Below, piece after piece: positions 26,282 through 38,800 of a stretch of 64,000 bases of DNA. The stretch is from Burkholderia sp. GAS332 (GTDB taxonomy: Bacteria; Pseudomonadota; Gammaproteobacteria; Burkholderiales; Burkholderiaceae): NCBI GenBank assembly GCA_900142905.1, contig FSRV01000001.1, forward strand, positions 2,046,001 through 2,110,000, written 5' to 3'. Below the pieces are notes generated by a model. It did not search any database. It saw only the letters and a list, made by a program, of their open reading frames with translations, and was not told the origin of the DNA. The first letter of the stretch is position 1. Every line of letters starts with the position of its first letter. The position numbers were made by a program, and so were the translations under genes.

Positions 26282-26793
26282 TTGTTGAAGTTCTTGGTGC
26301 CGATGACGCGCTGTCCGATCAGGACCGCGACCATCCGGGAGGTGTTGTAGCCGAAATTCAGCGCGGCGCGCACGGTCTCAGGGACCTCGGCGGGATCATC
26401 CGCGCGATAGACATAAACGCCGGCAGATTCGAGGGCTTCCTGAGTGGACTTGCCCATGGCAACCTGCCAGGGATTGAATTCGCCCCACTCTCCGCGCATG
26501 GTGACCAGCATCACGATGGGCATGCGGCATTCGTGTTGCAGCGAGAGCATATTGATGCAGTTGCCCACGCCGCTCGACTGGAGCAGCAGTACGCCGCGCT
26601 GGCCACCCACCCATGCGCCACCCATCATGGCCACCCCTTCTTCTTCGGTGGTCAGAGAAACCGCGTGGATTTCCGCGTCTGCTTCGCAGAGCTCGATAAG
26701 ACGTTTATGCCCCGCATCAGGCACGTATGCCACTTGCCGCACGTCAGCGGCTTTGAAGTGCTCGAAGATTGTTTCCGGCCAGTTGACTGACAT
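26278..26793 (-). CDS. TPP-dependent 2-oxoacid decarboxylase, PYR-domain (alpha) subunit
   Basis: A 171-residue PYR domain of the ComD/sulfopyruvate decarboxylase alpha type. The conserved glutamate that activates TPP is in SLTTEEEGVAMMGGAWVGGQ, followed by VLLLQSSGVGNCINMLSLQH. It is translationally coupled to the beta gene. Split two-subunit versions are far rarer in bacteria than single-chain decarboxylases. Nothing in sequence fixes the substrate; there are no sulfonate transport genes in the window. Confidence 0.84.
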   Translation of the reverse strand: MSVNWPETIFEHFKAADVRQVAYVPDAGHKRLIELCEADAEIHAVSLTTEEEGVAMMGGAWVGGQRGVLLLQSSGVGNCINMLSLQHECRMPIVMLVTMRGEWGEFNPWQVAMGKSTQEALESAGVYVYRADDPAEVPETVRAALNFGYNTSRMVAVLIGQRVIGTKNFNK

Positions 26794-27112
26794 GATGACG
26801 AGTTTTGGTAGGTTGATGAAAACGGATAGCCGTCGCGCTTAGCAGGGTTGATCGATTACCGTGCTTTGATGAGTGATAGCGTGCATCAGCAAGAGTCGTC
26901 ACTCAATTACTGATTGCGGAAGGCGCGATTAGGCTGGGGTTAACGGTGTTAAAGGGGTTAAGGCGGTTCGTCGGTGCGGATTCGCGCGCCGATCCTTTCC
27001 GTTCCGGCTTGCGTGCGCCTTCGAGCGTCTGGAATACGGTGTTCCAGAATGCCGAATTCCAACCGTTGGTTTGAGTGCGCACACTAGCGTTTAAACGATT
27101 GGAGAGGGAGCC
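26794..27112. other. Divergent promoter region between decarboxylase and etfBA
   Basis: These 319 bp separate the minus-strand decarboxylase pair from plus-strand etfB and must hold both promoters. Around 26935-26965 there are three closely spaced GTTAA/GTTAAA repeats. A GGAGAGGGAG purine tract precedes the etfB ATG. No gene and no clear -35/-10 pair could be read. Confidence 0.4.
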
Positions 27113-27862
27113 ATGAAGATTGTTGTGCCGGTTAAGAGAGTGGTCGATTACAACGTGAAAGTTCGAGTGAAATCGGACGGCACGGGCGTCGACATCGCGA
27201 ACGTGAAGATGTCGATGAATCCGTTCGACGAAATCGCAGTTGAAGAAGCTGTTCGTCTGAGGGAAGCCGGCGTAGCGACTGAAGTGATCGCCGTGTCGGC
27301 AGGTGTGACGCAAGCGCAGGAAACGCTGCGCACGGCGCTGGCAATCGGCGCGGACCGCGCGATCCTGATCGAGTCGAACGAAGACCTGCAGCCGCTGGCC
27401 GTCGCCAAGCTGCTGAAAGCGCTGGTCGACAAGGAACAGCCTGGGCTGGTCATCCTCGGCAAGCAGGCGATCGACGACGATTCGAACCAGACCGGTCAGA
27501 TGCTGGCTGCGCTGGCCAACCTGCCGCAAGCTACGTTCGCCTCGAAGGTTGTCGTGGCCGACGGTAAGGCGACGGTGTCGCGCGAAGTGGACGGTGGTGC
27601 TGAAACGCTGTCGCTGAGCTTGCCGGCTGTGATCACGACCGACCTGCGCCTGAACGAGCCGCGCTACGTGACGCTGCCGAACATCATGAAGGCGAAGAAG
27701 AAGCCGCTGGAAGTCATCAAGCCGGAAGACCTGGGCGTTGATGTGACACCGCGTCTGAAGACGCTGAAAGTCGTCGAGCCGCCGAAGCGCTCCGCCGGTG
27801 TGAAGGTGCCGGATGTGAAGACGCTGGTCGAGAAGCTGAAGACCGAAGCCAAGGTGCTGTAA
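27113..27862 (+). CDS. etfB: Electron transfer flavoprotein beta subunit
   Basis: A 249-residue Etf[21 protein letters not shown] opening, the AMP-binding domain ([18 protein letters not shown]) and the recognition loop [20 protein letters not shown]. It shuttles electrons from acyl-CoA and amine dehydrogenases to ETF-ubiquinone oxidoreductase. A near-perfect GGAGAGGGAG ribosome site precedes the ATG. Codon choice is narrower than in neighbours (heavy use of GCG, AAG, CTG), suggesting high expression. It likely serves the acyl-CoA dehydrogenase at 17306 and others genome-wide. Confidence 0.95.
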   Translation: MKIVVPVKRVVDYNVKVRVKSDGTGVDIANVKMSMNPFDEIAVEEAVRLREAGVATEVIAVSAGVTQAQETLRTALAIGADRAILIESNEDLQPLAVAKLLKALVDKEQPGLVILGKQAIDDDSNQTGQMLAALANLPQATFASKVVVADGKATVSREVDGGAETLSLSLPAVITTDLRLNEPRYVTLPNIMKAKKKPLEVIKPEDLGVDVTPRLKTLKVVEPPKRSAGVKVPDVKTLVEKLKTEAKVL

Positions 27863-27875
27863 GGAGACGGACGAA

Positions 27876-28820
27876 ATGACGAATCTGGTTAATCTTGTAA
27901 TAGCAGAACACGATAACGCGTCGATCAAGGCCGCGACGCTGAACACGATTGCCGCCGCGCAGAAGATTGGTGGCGATATTCACGTGCTGGTCGCAGGTGA
28001 AAACGCGCAGGGCGCAGCGGATGCAGCCGCGAAGATTGCAGGCGTTAGCAAAGTGCTGCTGGCCGACGCGCCGCAACTCGCAGCGGGTCTCGCGGAAAAC
28101 GTCGAAGCGACGGTGCTGAACATCGCGAAGGACTACACGCACATCCTCGCGCCGGCAACGGCCTACGGCAAGAACATCGCGCCGCGTATCGCCGCGAAGC
28201 TCGACGTCGCGCAGATCAGCGATATCACCGCAGTGGACAGCGCCGACACGTTCGAGCGCCCGATCTATGCAGGCAACGCGATCGCTACCGTTCAATCGGC
28301 TGACCCGATCAAGGTCATCACGGTCCGCACGACCGGTTTCGACCCCGTCGCAGCCGAAGGCGGCAGCGCGACGGTCGAGAAGATCGCCGCCGCAGCCGAC
28401 AGCGGCCTGTCGCAGTTCGTTAGCCGTGAAGTGACGAAGCTGGACCGTCCGGAACTGACGTCGGCGAAGATCATCGTCTCGGGTGGCCGTGGTCTGGGCA
28501 ACGGCGAGAACTACACGAAGGTTCTGGAGCCGCTGGCCGACAAGCTGAACGCAGCGCTGGGCGCATCGCGCGCAGCCGTCGACGCGGGCTTCGTGCCGAA
28601 CGACTATCAGGTCGGGCAGACCGGCAAGATCGTCGCACCGCAACTGTATGTGGCGGTCGGTATCTCGGGTGCGATCCAGCATCTGGCCGGCATGAAAGAC
28701 TCGAAGGTGATCGTGGCGATCAACAAGGATCCGGAAGCGCCGATTTTCAGCGTCGCCGATTATGGTCTGGTGGGCGATCTGTTCACGGTCGTGCCGGAGT
28801 TCGAGAGCATGCTGTCTTAA
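27876..28820 (+). CDS. etfA: Electron transfer flavoprotein alpha subunit
   Basis: A 314-residue EtfA with the C-terminal FAD-binding fold: [60 protein letters not shown] and DYGLVGDLF are all diagnostic. It follows etfB after 13 bp with AGGAGACGG as ribosome site and would be made with it. Intact and of normal length. Confidence 0.96.
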   Translation: MTNLVNLVIAEHDNASIKAATLNTIAAAQKIGGDIHVLVAGENAQGAADAAAKIAGVSKVLLADAPQLAAGLAENVEATVLNIAKDYTHILAPATAYGKNIAPRIAAKLDVAQISDITAVDSADTFERPIYAGNAIATVQSADPIKVITVRTTGFDPVAAEGGSATVEKIAAAADSGLSQFVSREVTKLDRPELTSAKIIVSGGRGLGNGENYTKVLEPLADKLNAALGASRAAVDAGFVPNDYQVGQTGKIVAPQLYVAVGISGAIQHLAGMKDSKVIVAINKDPEAPIFSVADYGLVGDLFTVVPEFESMLS

Positions 28821-28860
28821 GCGTACGTCGAGGAACGGTCAAGGTTCGATGAGGTAACAG

Positions 28861-29133
28861 GTGATCAATCTGAATGATATGGGGCATGTCAGAGCGGCGG
28901 CGGCCTTCGCCGCCAATGCCGAGGATGCCTCCATTTGGCGGTGGTTCGCGCTACTCCTCGAAGAGCGAAGAATTCGCTGGTGCTGCAGCGGTGACCGTTG
29001 GCTTGTCAGTGTTGACAACCGGCACGTCGCCACGGATAGCAGCTTCGATAAAGCCATCCGGATCGCGCGGGAGACCGTGAAATCAAAGAAGGCCCTATCG
29101 CAGCGCCCAGCGCGGGGTAGACGCGCCGCTTGA
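28861..29133 (+). CDS. Small hypothetical protein, 90 aa
   Basis: A GTG start at 28861 (purine-rich GATGAGGTAAC just upstream) gives MINLNDMGHVRAAAAFAANA, with a central IWRWFALLLEERRIRWCCSG and a basic, alanine-rich tail. It lies 40 bp after etfA on the same strand. It has no recognisable domain. The WRW…RRIRWCC segment with alternating strands suggests a small folded domain, but the reading frame could also be fortuitous in GC-rich DNA. Confidence 0.4.
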   Translation: MINLNDMGHVRAAAAFAANAEDASIWRWFALLLEERRIRWCCSGDRWLVSVDNRHVATDSSFDKAIRIARETVKSKKALSQRPARGRRAA

Positions 29134-29202
29134 TCCAGGTGGTCGTTTCAGCCGAAGTATTGCCAGTCAAATGCAAGCGCTACGCCGTGATCGTTTCGTT
29201 TG

Positions 29203-29590
29203 CTACTGGCCCGCATGATGGGCCAGTCTGGCGCTAATTCGGATACCTGATTGATCTTGCGAATTTTCGCGACTTCTCCTCGCGTGACCGCCGGCGCGCC
29301 ATTGCCCTATCCGGCACGGACGAAGGACAGCACATCGGCGATCTGCTGATCGGTGAGCACCGCTGCATGTTTGGGCATGGGGTCCGCGGCGGGAATCCCC
29401 TGTATCACGATGCTGCGTGCACCGTTCGACGTGACGTTGACTAGCGACGCAGGATCTTCTGTGCCGCGCTGAACTCCTGTGCACTCGCAGACGTGACCGT
29501 CAGTGCGGCAAAGGCAGTGGCGATTGCACCGACGACGGGAGTGGTGGTTTGAGCGCGCAAATTTGACGGCACCCAAGACGGTACCAGGTA
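29203..29590 (-). pseudogene. Cytochrome c remnant (signal peptide and C-terminal end only)
   Basis: Reading the minus strand, a Sec signal-like start (VVGAIATAFAALTVTSASAQ, about 29490-29550) is followed after EFSAAQKILR by a frame change near 29450. The other frame continues as the end of a class I cytochrome c: ASLVNVTSNGARSIVIQGIP, MPKHAAVLTDQQIADVLSFV. An in-frame TAG at about 29308 stands where relatives have Trp (VRAG*GNGAPAVTRGEVAKI), after which homology resumes. The CxxCH haem site is missing altogether. This is an internally deleted, nonsense-containing relic of a periplasmic cytochrome subunit of an alcohol/sugar-acid dehydrogenase type. Confidence 0.75.
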
Positions 29591-29808
29591 TCGGTTGAGG
29601 CTACGGCAAAAATTCCCGACGCTCAGCAACTTGGGCGCCTGAACATGATTCGCTTTGGCTACGCGATATCCCGTGGATCCTCTATAGGAAAAGTCCGGTT
29701 TTAAAAAAACGTTGCAGCACTGCAGATTTTTGCAAATTGGTGACAAAACGTTAGCCTGATTTCCGCTAGTTTACGGCCGGTTAATGATCCGTAATACGAA
29801 GCATAAGA

Positions 29809-32800
29809 ATGAACCGGAAGACATACCGGCTGGTGTACAGCCGACTGAGAGGAATGCTTGTCGCCGTCGAGGAAACCGCGACGGCGACGGGTAAGAAAGC
29901 GGGAGAGACCACGGTAAGCAGCAGAAAATCACAGGGTGTGATTTTTTCGTTGCGTCAGATTGCGCTGGCCGCGCTCGCGCTCCTTGGCGCGCTGCCGTCG
30001 TTGTCGGGCGCACAGATCGTTCCGGGTGGCGCGCACGCACCGTCAGTCGTCCAGACTCAGAATGGACTGGATCAGGTGAACATCAACCGGCCGTCTGGTG
30101 CTGGCGTCTCGATGAACACCTACGGTCAGTTCGACGTGCAGCAGAAAGGCGCGATCCTGAACAACTCCCCGGTCATCGTGCAGACGCAGCAGGCGGGCAT
30201 GATAAACGGCAATCCGAACTTCGGCCCCGGCCAGTCGGCGCGCGTCATCGTCAACCAGGTCAACAGCAGTGCGGCCAGCCAGATCAGCGGGCATCTTGAG
30301 GTCGCAGGCCAGCGGGCCGAGGTTGTCATCGCGAACGGAAGCGGGATTTCCGTGAACGGCGGCGGCTTTATCAATACGTCCAGGGCGGTACTGACCACGG
30401 GCACGCCGAACTTCGGGCCGGACGGCTCCCTCACGGGATTTAACGTGACGGGTGGCAACATCAGCATTCAGGACGCGGGACTCAACGCAGGCGATACGGA
30501 TCAGGTGGACCTGCTGTCCCGCGCCGTGCAGGCGAACGCTGCAATTTATGCGAAGAACCTGAATGTCGTGACCGGTGCGAACAGCATCAGCCATGACACG
30601 CTCAATGCAACGCCCATCTCGGGTGAGGGTCCGGCGCCGGGTGTCTCTATCGACGTGAGCCAGCTTGGCGGTATGTACGCGAACAGGATCGTTCTGGTCG
30701 GCACGGAAAATGGCGTTGGTGTCTCAAATAAAGGGGTTCTCGCGGCACAGGCAGGTGATCTGGTACTGAGCACCAATGGGCTGCTGACGCTTGCCGGACA
30801 GACCAATGCGAGCGGCAACATGGCGCTCTCTGCAGCAGGCGGCGTCGACAACAGCGGCACAACCTACGCGCAGCAGAGCGTGACGGCGAACACGTCTGGC
30901 GCGCTCACGAACAGAGGCGTGCTGGCCGCGCAGCAGAACACGACGGTCAATGCAGCCAGCGTGGCATCGACGGGCACGCTCGGCGCAGGCGTGAACAGCG
31001 ACGGCAGCCTCGCGCAGTCCGGCAACCTGTCGGTGACGACAGACGGCACGCTCGCCGCGACCGGCCGCAATGCCGCCGGCGGCAATGCGGCGCTGAACGG
31101 CGCATCGGTCAATCTCGCCGGAAGCAGTACCTCCGCTAACGGTGCGCTGGCACTCACGGCCGACCGCGACCTGAACCTGTCGGGCGCAACGACGACGGCG
31201 GGCGGCGCGCTGGACACGCGCGCCTCCGGAGCGCTCAGGAACGACGGCGGTGCACTGTCCTCGGGCGGTCCGCAGACCGTCACGGCGGGCGCACTGTCCA
31301 ACCGCAACGGGCAGATTGTCTCGGACAGTACGCTCAACGTCGCGGCAACAAGTGGCTTGCTGAACCAGGGCGGTACGCTGCAGGCAGCGGGCGCGCTTTC
31401 CGCCAATGCAGCCTCACTGGACAACTCGGGCGGTCACATTGCGGCGCTTGGGGCGGACGGCCTGACGCTGACCACGGTCGGCTTGCTGAACAACGGCACA
31501 GGCGGGACCATCGGCGGTAATGGCAATGTGACCGCACAGGCCGGACAGATCGCGAACGCGGGTTCGATCACGGCGATGCAGTCGTTGATCGCCAGCGCCG
31601 TGCAGACCCTGTTCAACGGCGGCACGCTGGCGGCGAATGGCAACGTCACGCTGTCCGCAGGTTCGACGCTGACGAACGCGAACACCATCGCGGCAGGTCA
31701 TCTGGCCATGCTTTCTGCCGCGACGTTCGACAACCGCCACGGCAGCCTAGGGGCAGACCAGCTCGCGCTGCATGCGGGTAACCTCGTCAATCGTGGCGGC
31801 AGCATCACGCAGACCGGCACGGGCGCGACGACCGTCGATGTAACCGGTACGCTCGACAACTCGGGTGGCACGCTCCAGACCAACAGCGACAGTCTGACAC
31901 TCGGCCCCGCTGCGCTCGTCAATGACGGCGGCGCGATTGCCAGTTCCGGCACGGGCACGCTGTCGGTCAATACCAGTACGCTTTCAAACAATGGCGGCAC
32001 GATCGCGACGAACGGCAGCCTTGATGTCCGCTCGGGCGCAGCGTCGAATCGCAGCGGCACGCTTGCCGCCCAGAAGGGTGCGACGCTCCACGTCGCCTCA
32101 CTGGACAACAGTGCGGGCGGCTACGTCGGCGCACAGACCGTCTCGGTCGCGAACACGGGCGCGCTGAACAACGCAGGCGGCGCGATCCAGGCGGACGATA
32201 CGCTGTCCGTTTCCGCGCAGGCGATTGCCAACGACGGCGGCTCGATTGCCAACGGTGGCACCGGCACGACGACGGTCAGCGCCAGCGGCGCGCTCACGAA
32301 CACGGGTAACGGCCTGATTGGCGCCAACGGCAATGTGTCGGTATCGGGTGGCAGCATCGACAATGCGGGAGGCACGGTCACGGCGGGCGGCGCGGCAGCG
32401 GTGCAGTCCGCCAGCACGCTCGACAACCGGGCGGGCCTGATCCCGGGCAACGGGAACGTGTCGGCGTCGGCGCAGGGCGCAATCGACAACACAGGTGGAC
32501 AGATCGAGGCGGACGGTGCGTCGGCAACGCTGGCCGTCACGGGCGCGTCGCTCGACAACACGAACGGTCGCATCGCAAATACAGGATCGGGCGCGACGAC
32601 CGTCAGTGCGGCCGTAATCACGAACAGCAATGCAGGCGGTGTCGTTGGCGCGGGCACCATGGGTGGCAATGGTGACTTGACCGTGAGCGCGGGCACGCTG
32701 TCGAACACGAACGGCGGACAGTTCGTGTCGGGCCCTGACCTGACGCTGGACATCGCGCAACTCGCGGACAACACAAGCGGCTCGCTGTCGGGTGCGAACA

Positions 32801-35800
32801 ACGTCACGCTCAACGGCCCCAACGCAGGCGTCATCAATGCGGGCGGATCGATCCACGGGAACGGCGCGATTGCGCTGAACGCGGCCTCGCTCGACAACAC
32901 GTCTGGCCGCATCGGCAACGACACAGGCAGCGGCGGCTCCGTGTCCGTCAGTACGGGCACGCTTGCGAACCAGAACGGCGCGATTGGCAGCGACCAGAAC
33001 GTGAGCGTCACGACGAACCAGCTTACGGGCGACGGCAGGATCATTGCCGGGAACGACGGCGTGGTTTCGATTGGCAGCGACTACGCGCTTACCGGCGCCA
33101 ACCAGATTCAGGCCAACCACGACCTGATCTTCACGACAACGGGCACCTTCACGAACCAGGGCACGCTCGGCGCGGTGAACGCACTGACGGTCAATGCGGC
33201 GAACGTGGACAACCAGGCCGGCGCGGATCTGAACTCGTCGGACACAACGGTCAATGCGGCCCATGCCATCGCCAATGAAGGCCGCATCGAAGGCGATTCG
33301 GTGACGACGCACAGCGCCTCCCTGACCAACACCGCAACGATTGCCGGCAACGCGGTTACGCTGAACGCCGGTTCCATCGCCAACACGGGCGCGGCGGCGG
33401 TCATTGCGGCGGCGTCGGTCGTGAACCTGTATGCGCCGGGCGACATTTCGAACACAGGCGGCGCGACTATCTTCAGTCTCGGTGACATCAACATCGCTGC
33501 AGACGGGTCGCGCGATGTGAACGGACTGCTCGCCAACCGGTCGAATTCCGTCACCAACGACCAGTCAACCATCGAGGCACAGGGCAATATCGAGGTCGCC
33601 ACACAGACGCTGACCAACACACGCCCCGCGCCCACCGTCGAGACCGTGACAACCGATGTTGATACGGTCCATCAGACCAAACGCAGCAAGTACATGGCGT
33701 GTGCGACAGGAAACGCTGACAAGGGCTATTGTACGAAGGCGATGTGGGACGACGGCTACAAGACGCCGCTCAGTGCGACGTTCTCCACCTCGCAGATTGT
33801 CGCGGAACGGGTCGGGCCAAACGCGACGGACCGGCTGCTGATTGTGAAGGTTGACGGCCAGCAGCAGACGATCTACTACAACACGCTGACGACCAATGCT
33901 GATGGCACTATCACGGTCAGCTATTGGGATGGGTACGACCCGAACGTCAACTACGACCCTGCCACCGAATACGCATCACGCAACGACGCCCACAAGGGCT
34001 ATCAGCGCGTCGAGATTGCGCGCGACACGACGACCACGACGCAGCAGGACCAGGTAACGGGACCCCGGGCGCAGCAGGCGCAGATCATGGCGGGCGGCAA
34101 CATGGTGCTCGCGAACGTCGGCACGCTGAATAACGCATACAGCGCAATCGGCGCGGGCGGCTCCATCCAGATCGGCAGCGCCGAGGCGAGCGGCGATGTG
34201 GCAAGCGGCAGCTACGGCGGTACGCTCGTCAACAACACCGGTCAGACGCTGTATCAGTACCAGAAGCAGGACATCGTTTCGACCTATGCGTGGAACGAGA
34301 ACATTTCGCGCGATGTCGGCACCGTGGTTGAACCGTCGATTGTCCTGTCTCCTGTTGGCATCGGCGGCACGGGCGGCACTATCATCGCGAACAACTCGGT
34401 GCAGATCAGCGCGACCGACGTCAACAATACGAACGTGGCGGCGGCAAACTCTGCGACCGGCGCGACGGGCGGCACGCTTGGGGCGAATGGCACCGTGGGT
34501 GGCATCACCGGCACGGGTGCGCAGACGGTCAACCTGGTAACGGGCCAGAGGCAGACGATTAACGCGCCGCAGTCCATCGCTGGGCCGGGCGGCGCGCTCA
34601 GTATCACGCTGCCGTCGAGCGGCCTGTACACGTTTAACACCGCACCCGGCGCGTCGTATCTGGTGGTCACCGATCCGCGACTGACCAGCTACACGAGTTT
34701 CATATCGAGCGACTACATGCTGAGAGCGCTCGGCCTCGATCCGTCGAAGACCATCAAGCGGCTGGGCGATGGCGTGTACGAGGAACAGATGGTGCGCAAC
34801 CAGATCACGCAACTGACGGGCCGCGTCTATCTGCAGGGCTACACGAGCAACGAGGACGAGTACCGGGCGCTGATGAACAGCGGCGTGAACGTCGCGAAGG
34901 AATTCAACCTCGAACCGGGCATGGCGCTGACTGCAGCGCAGATGGATGTGCTTACCAGCGATATCGTCTGGCTGGTCAGCCAGACCGTGACGCTGCCGGA
35001 TGGCACAACGCAAACGGTGCTGGCGCCTGTTGTCTATCTCGCACAGACACACGCGAACGACCTGCAGCCGACCGGTGCGCTGATTGCCGCCGATGATGTG
35101 GAGATTCACGCCACCGGCAGCGCGACGAACTCGGGCATCATCAAGGGCGGTACGCAGACCGTTGTCCGTGCGACCAATATCCTGAACCGGGGCGGCTCGA
35201 TTGGCAGCAGCACGGACAACGGCACGACGGTTGTTTCGGCTACGAATGATGTCGTCAACGCGTCAGGACGGATTACGGGCAACCGGGTGGCCGTGCTCGC
35301 CGGTCATGACATCGTGAACACGACGCTGGTGGATACGGTGGGCGTCAGTTCGGCGGTCGGCAACAGTAAGGTCGGTCAGAGCCGGCTCGGTGCGCAGGGC
35401 ACGATTGCATCGACGGGCGATCTGCTGGTAGTGGCGGGAAACGACCTGGCGGTTCACGGTGCGAGCATCGCTGCAGGCGGTAATGCGCAGATCGCGGCAG
35501 GCCACGACATCACGGTGGATACCGTGCAGTCGGACACATCGCAGTCGGTTACGAAGAATGCCGATCAGCATTGGGAAGCGTCCAGCACGATCAACCAGAC
35601 CGGCGCAATCACCGCAGGCGGCAGTCTCGCGATGCAGAGCGGTAACGATACGACGCTCAAGGGGGCGACGGTCAGGGCGGGCGGCGACATGGCGGTTGTC
35701 GTGGGCGGAAATCTGACGGCAACGACCGTTACGAACACCGCGACTTACAACAACGTTGCGGCGGATGACAAGACGCGCAAGCAGGCCGACCGCAGCTACG

Positions 35801-38800
35801 ACGAGCAGGCAGTCGGGACGAACGTTAGCGCAGGCGGCAGTGCAATGCTCGCCGCAGTCACCACCGACGTGACCAACGGCAACGTCACGCTGACCGGCTC
35901 GTTGCTGTCAACGGACAAGGGTGCGGCGAACATCGTGGCGACGGGCAACGTCACGCTCAACGAAGCGCGGGAGGAACACGAATCATACTCGGCCTCCGAA
36001 TCGAAGCGCGGCAGCATCGTCCACGGCTCAACCACGGACAAGATGAACGCGTCGCAGGCGAACATTGGCGTCGGCAGCGTGGTATCGGGCGATACGGTCA
36101 ATATCCGCTCGGGCAAGGATCTGACGGTCCAGGGCAGCAATGTGGTCGGCACAAACGACGTGACGCTGGCTGCAACGGGCAACGTGAACATCACCACGTC
36201 ACAGGATACGCAGAGCACCCAGAGCGACTACGAGAAGCGCGAATACGGGTTCCTGTCGGGGCTGAACCCGCTCAACCAGCTTGACGGGGGGCTTCAGGGC
36301 TATTCGATTGGCGTGCGTAAGACAACGGATGCCCAGCAGGCGACGCAGGTCACAAACAACGGCAGCATGGTCGGTTCGCTGAACAGCAACCTGACTGTCG
36401 CATCGGGCAACGACCTGCATGTGACGGGCAGTACCTTGCATGCGGGCAACGACCTGAACCTGGCAGGCAAGACGGTCACAGTCGACGCCGCGCAGAACAC
36501 GGCAACGCAGAACGAGCAGCAGTCGTTCAGCCAAACGGGGATCACGGCGGGCCTGAGCAATCCGGTGATTGCGGCGGTGCAGACGGCGAACCAGATGCGC
36601 AAGGACACCAGGCAGACGGACGGCGACGCACGGCTGAACGCGCTGGCCGCTGCGACAACGGGCCTTGCAGGCAAGAACGCCTGCGACGCGGTGGCGAGCG
36701 ATCCGACGCATGCGGGCGGCATCGGCGTGAACGTATCGCTGGGCACGAGCCATAGCCACAGCAATTCTTCGGAGTCTTCCGCGACGGCTGCTGGCAGCAC
36801 GGTCAGCGCGGGCCACAACGTGAATATTGCTGCGGCAGGTGCAGGCGCGGACAGCAACATCAACGTGATTGGCAGCGACATCATGGCGGGCAACAACGCC
36901 ACGCTCAATGCGCAGGGCAACATCAACCTGCAGGCCGCGCAGAACACCGACAGCACGCGCAGCGAGAATAGCGGTTCGAGCGGCAGCATCGCCGTGACGA
37001 TTAGTCTCGGACAGAGCAACGGCATTTCGTTCCAGGCGGGCGTGTCGGGCACGAAGGGCCGCGGCAACGGCGATGAAACGACGTGGACGAACACGCACGT
37101 CAACGCGGGCAACACGCTCACGCTGCAATCGGGCGGTGACACGAACCTGAAGGGTGCGGTGGCCGACGGCCAGCAGGTGATTGCCAATGTTGGCGGCAAC
37201 CTGAACATCGAAAGCCTTCAGGACACGAGCCACTACGATTCGAAGCAGACAAGCGGCGGCGTATCCGTCAGCGTGTGCGTGCCGCCTATCTGCTACGGCA
37301 CGTCCAGCGTGTCAGGTAATTTCAGCCAGGACAAGCTGAACAGCGACTACGCGAGCGTCATCGAGCAGTCCGGCATCAAGGCTGGTGACGGTGGTTTCCA
37401 GGTCAACGTCCAAGGCAATACCGACCTGAAAGGCGGTGTGATTGCGAGTAGCGATGCAGCGGTGGACAACGGCCTGAACAGCCTGACGACGGGCACGCTG
37501 ACTCACAGCGATATCGAGAACCGTGCATTGTATGACGGTTCGTCGCTCGGCATCAGCGGCGGCTACGGCGGCGATATCGGCAAGAACCAGAAGGGCACGG
37601 CGGATAACGTCAATCCGGTTCCAGGCACGACGCTACCTGGTGCCGGCGGTTTCTCGATGGCACCTCCCGTGGCGTTGAGCGCATCCGGGGACGCGAGCGG
37701 GACGACGAATAGCGGCATCAGCGGTGGTTCGATCACCATCACCGATAGCGCGAAACAGCAGCAGTTGACCGGACAGACGGCCGAGGAAGCGGTTGCCAGC
37801 ATCAACCGTGACACGGGCAACACGCAAGGCACGATTGCTCCGATCTTCGACAAGGACAAAATCGAGGCTGGTTTCGATATTACGGGCCAGTTCATCAATC
37901 AGGTCGGCACGTTCGTGAACAACCGGGCCAAGGAAGCGGATGCGGCAAAAGCGGCGGCCAATGATCCAAAACTGACGCCAGAGCAGCGCACGCAGGCGCA
38001 GCAACAGGCCGACCAGCTTAACGCCGAGTGGGGACCGGGCGGATCATACCGCCAGGTGCTGACTGCGCTGAGCGTGGCGGCGGGCGGTAACGTGACCGGC
38101 GGCATGGGCCAGTTCGCGCAGGGTGCGACGGTTGCCTATCTGCAGGAGCTTGGGGCGAACGGGGTCAAGCAGATCGCGGACAGTCTGGGTAGCGATGAAG
38201 CGCGCGCCGCCCTGCATGCGATTGTCGGTTGTGCGGGCGCGGCCGCAAGCAGTCAGAGTTGCGGCGCGGGTGCGATGGGCGCGTCCGCCAGTTCGGTGAT
38301 CGGCTCCTTGCTCGGGCCGACGACAAACATGTCGGCGGCAAATCGTGAAGCGCGCGAGAATCTGGTGCACAGCCTGGTCGCGGGGATTGCGGCGGCTGGC
38401 GGCGTCAACGCGGCGACGGCGACCGGTGCGGGGCAGATCGAGGTGCAGAATAATCAGGTCTCATTGACGACGACCACGGGATTCCGGTTGCCGCCGATCC
38501 CTGGGTTCAAGGGTGAAGCGGCGGGCAAGGGGGATGGGGTCATTGCTGATCCAGCAACGGAGTTGGATCCGACGATCAAGGCGGGGGCGTTGGTAACGCC
38601 GGCTGGCGACCCACGCCTGATCGACCAGATTTTCACGCCGGTTGGGGATGCGGTTAAGGGGCTGGTTGATTACGTCACCACTAGTATGCTGGGTGAGAAT
38701 GGTCCCCAAGTTGCGAGCAAGACGATTTGGAAGGGTGACGGCAAGGAACGCATCGATGTCGAAAATCCGAATCCCGGTCAGCGTCCAGGTCAAATTCACT

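Noticed and set aside
25664..26793. Firm naming of the split TPP enzyme as sulfopyruvate decarboxylase
   Set aside because: No sulfonate transport or sulfolactate genes nearby; the fold fits several 2-oxoacid decarboxylases.
30043..38370. Many open frames antisense to cdiA
   Set aside because: FHA repeats with biased codons keep antisense frames open; none has a plausible product.
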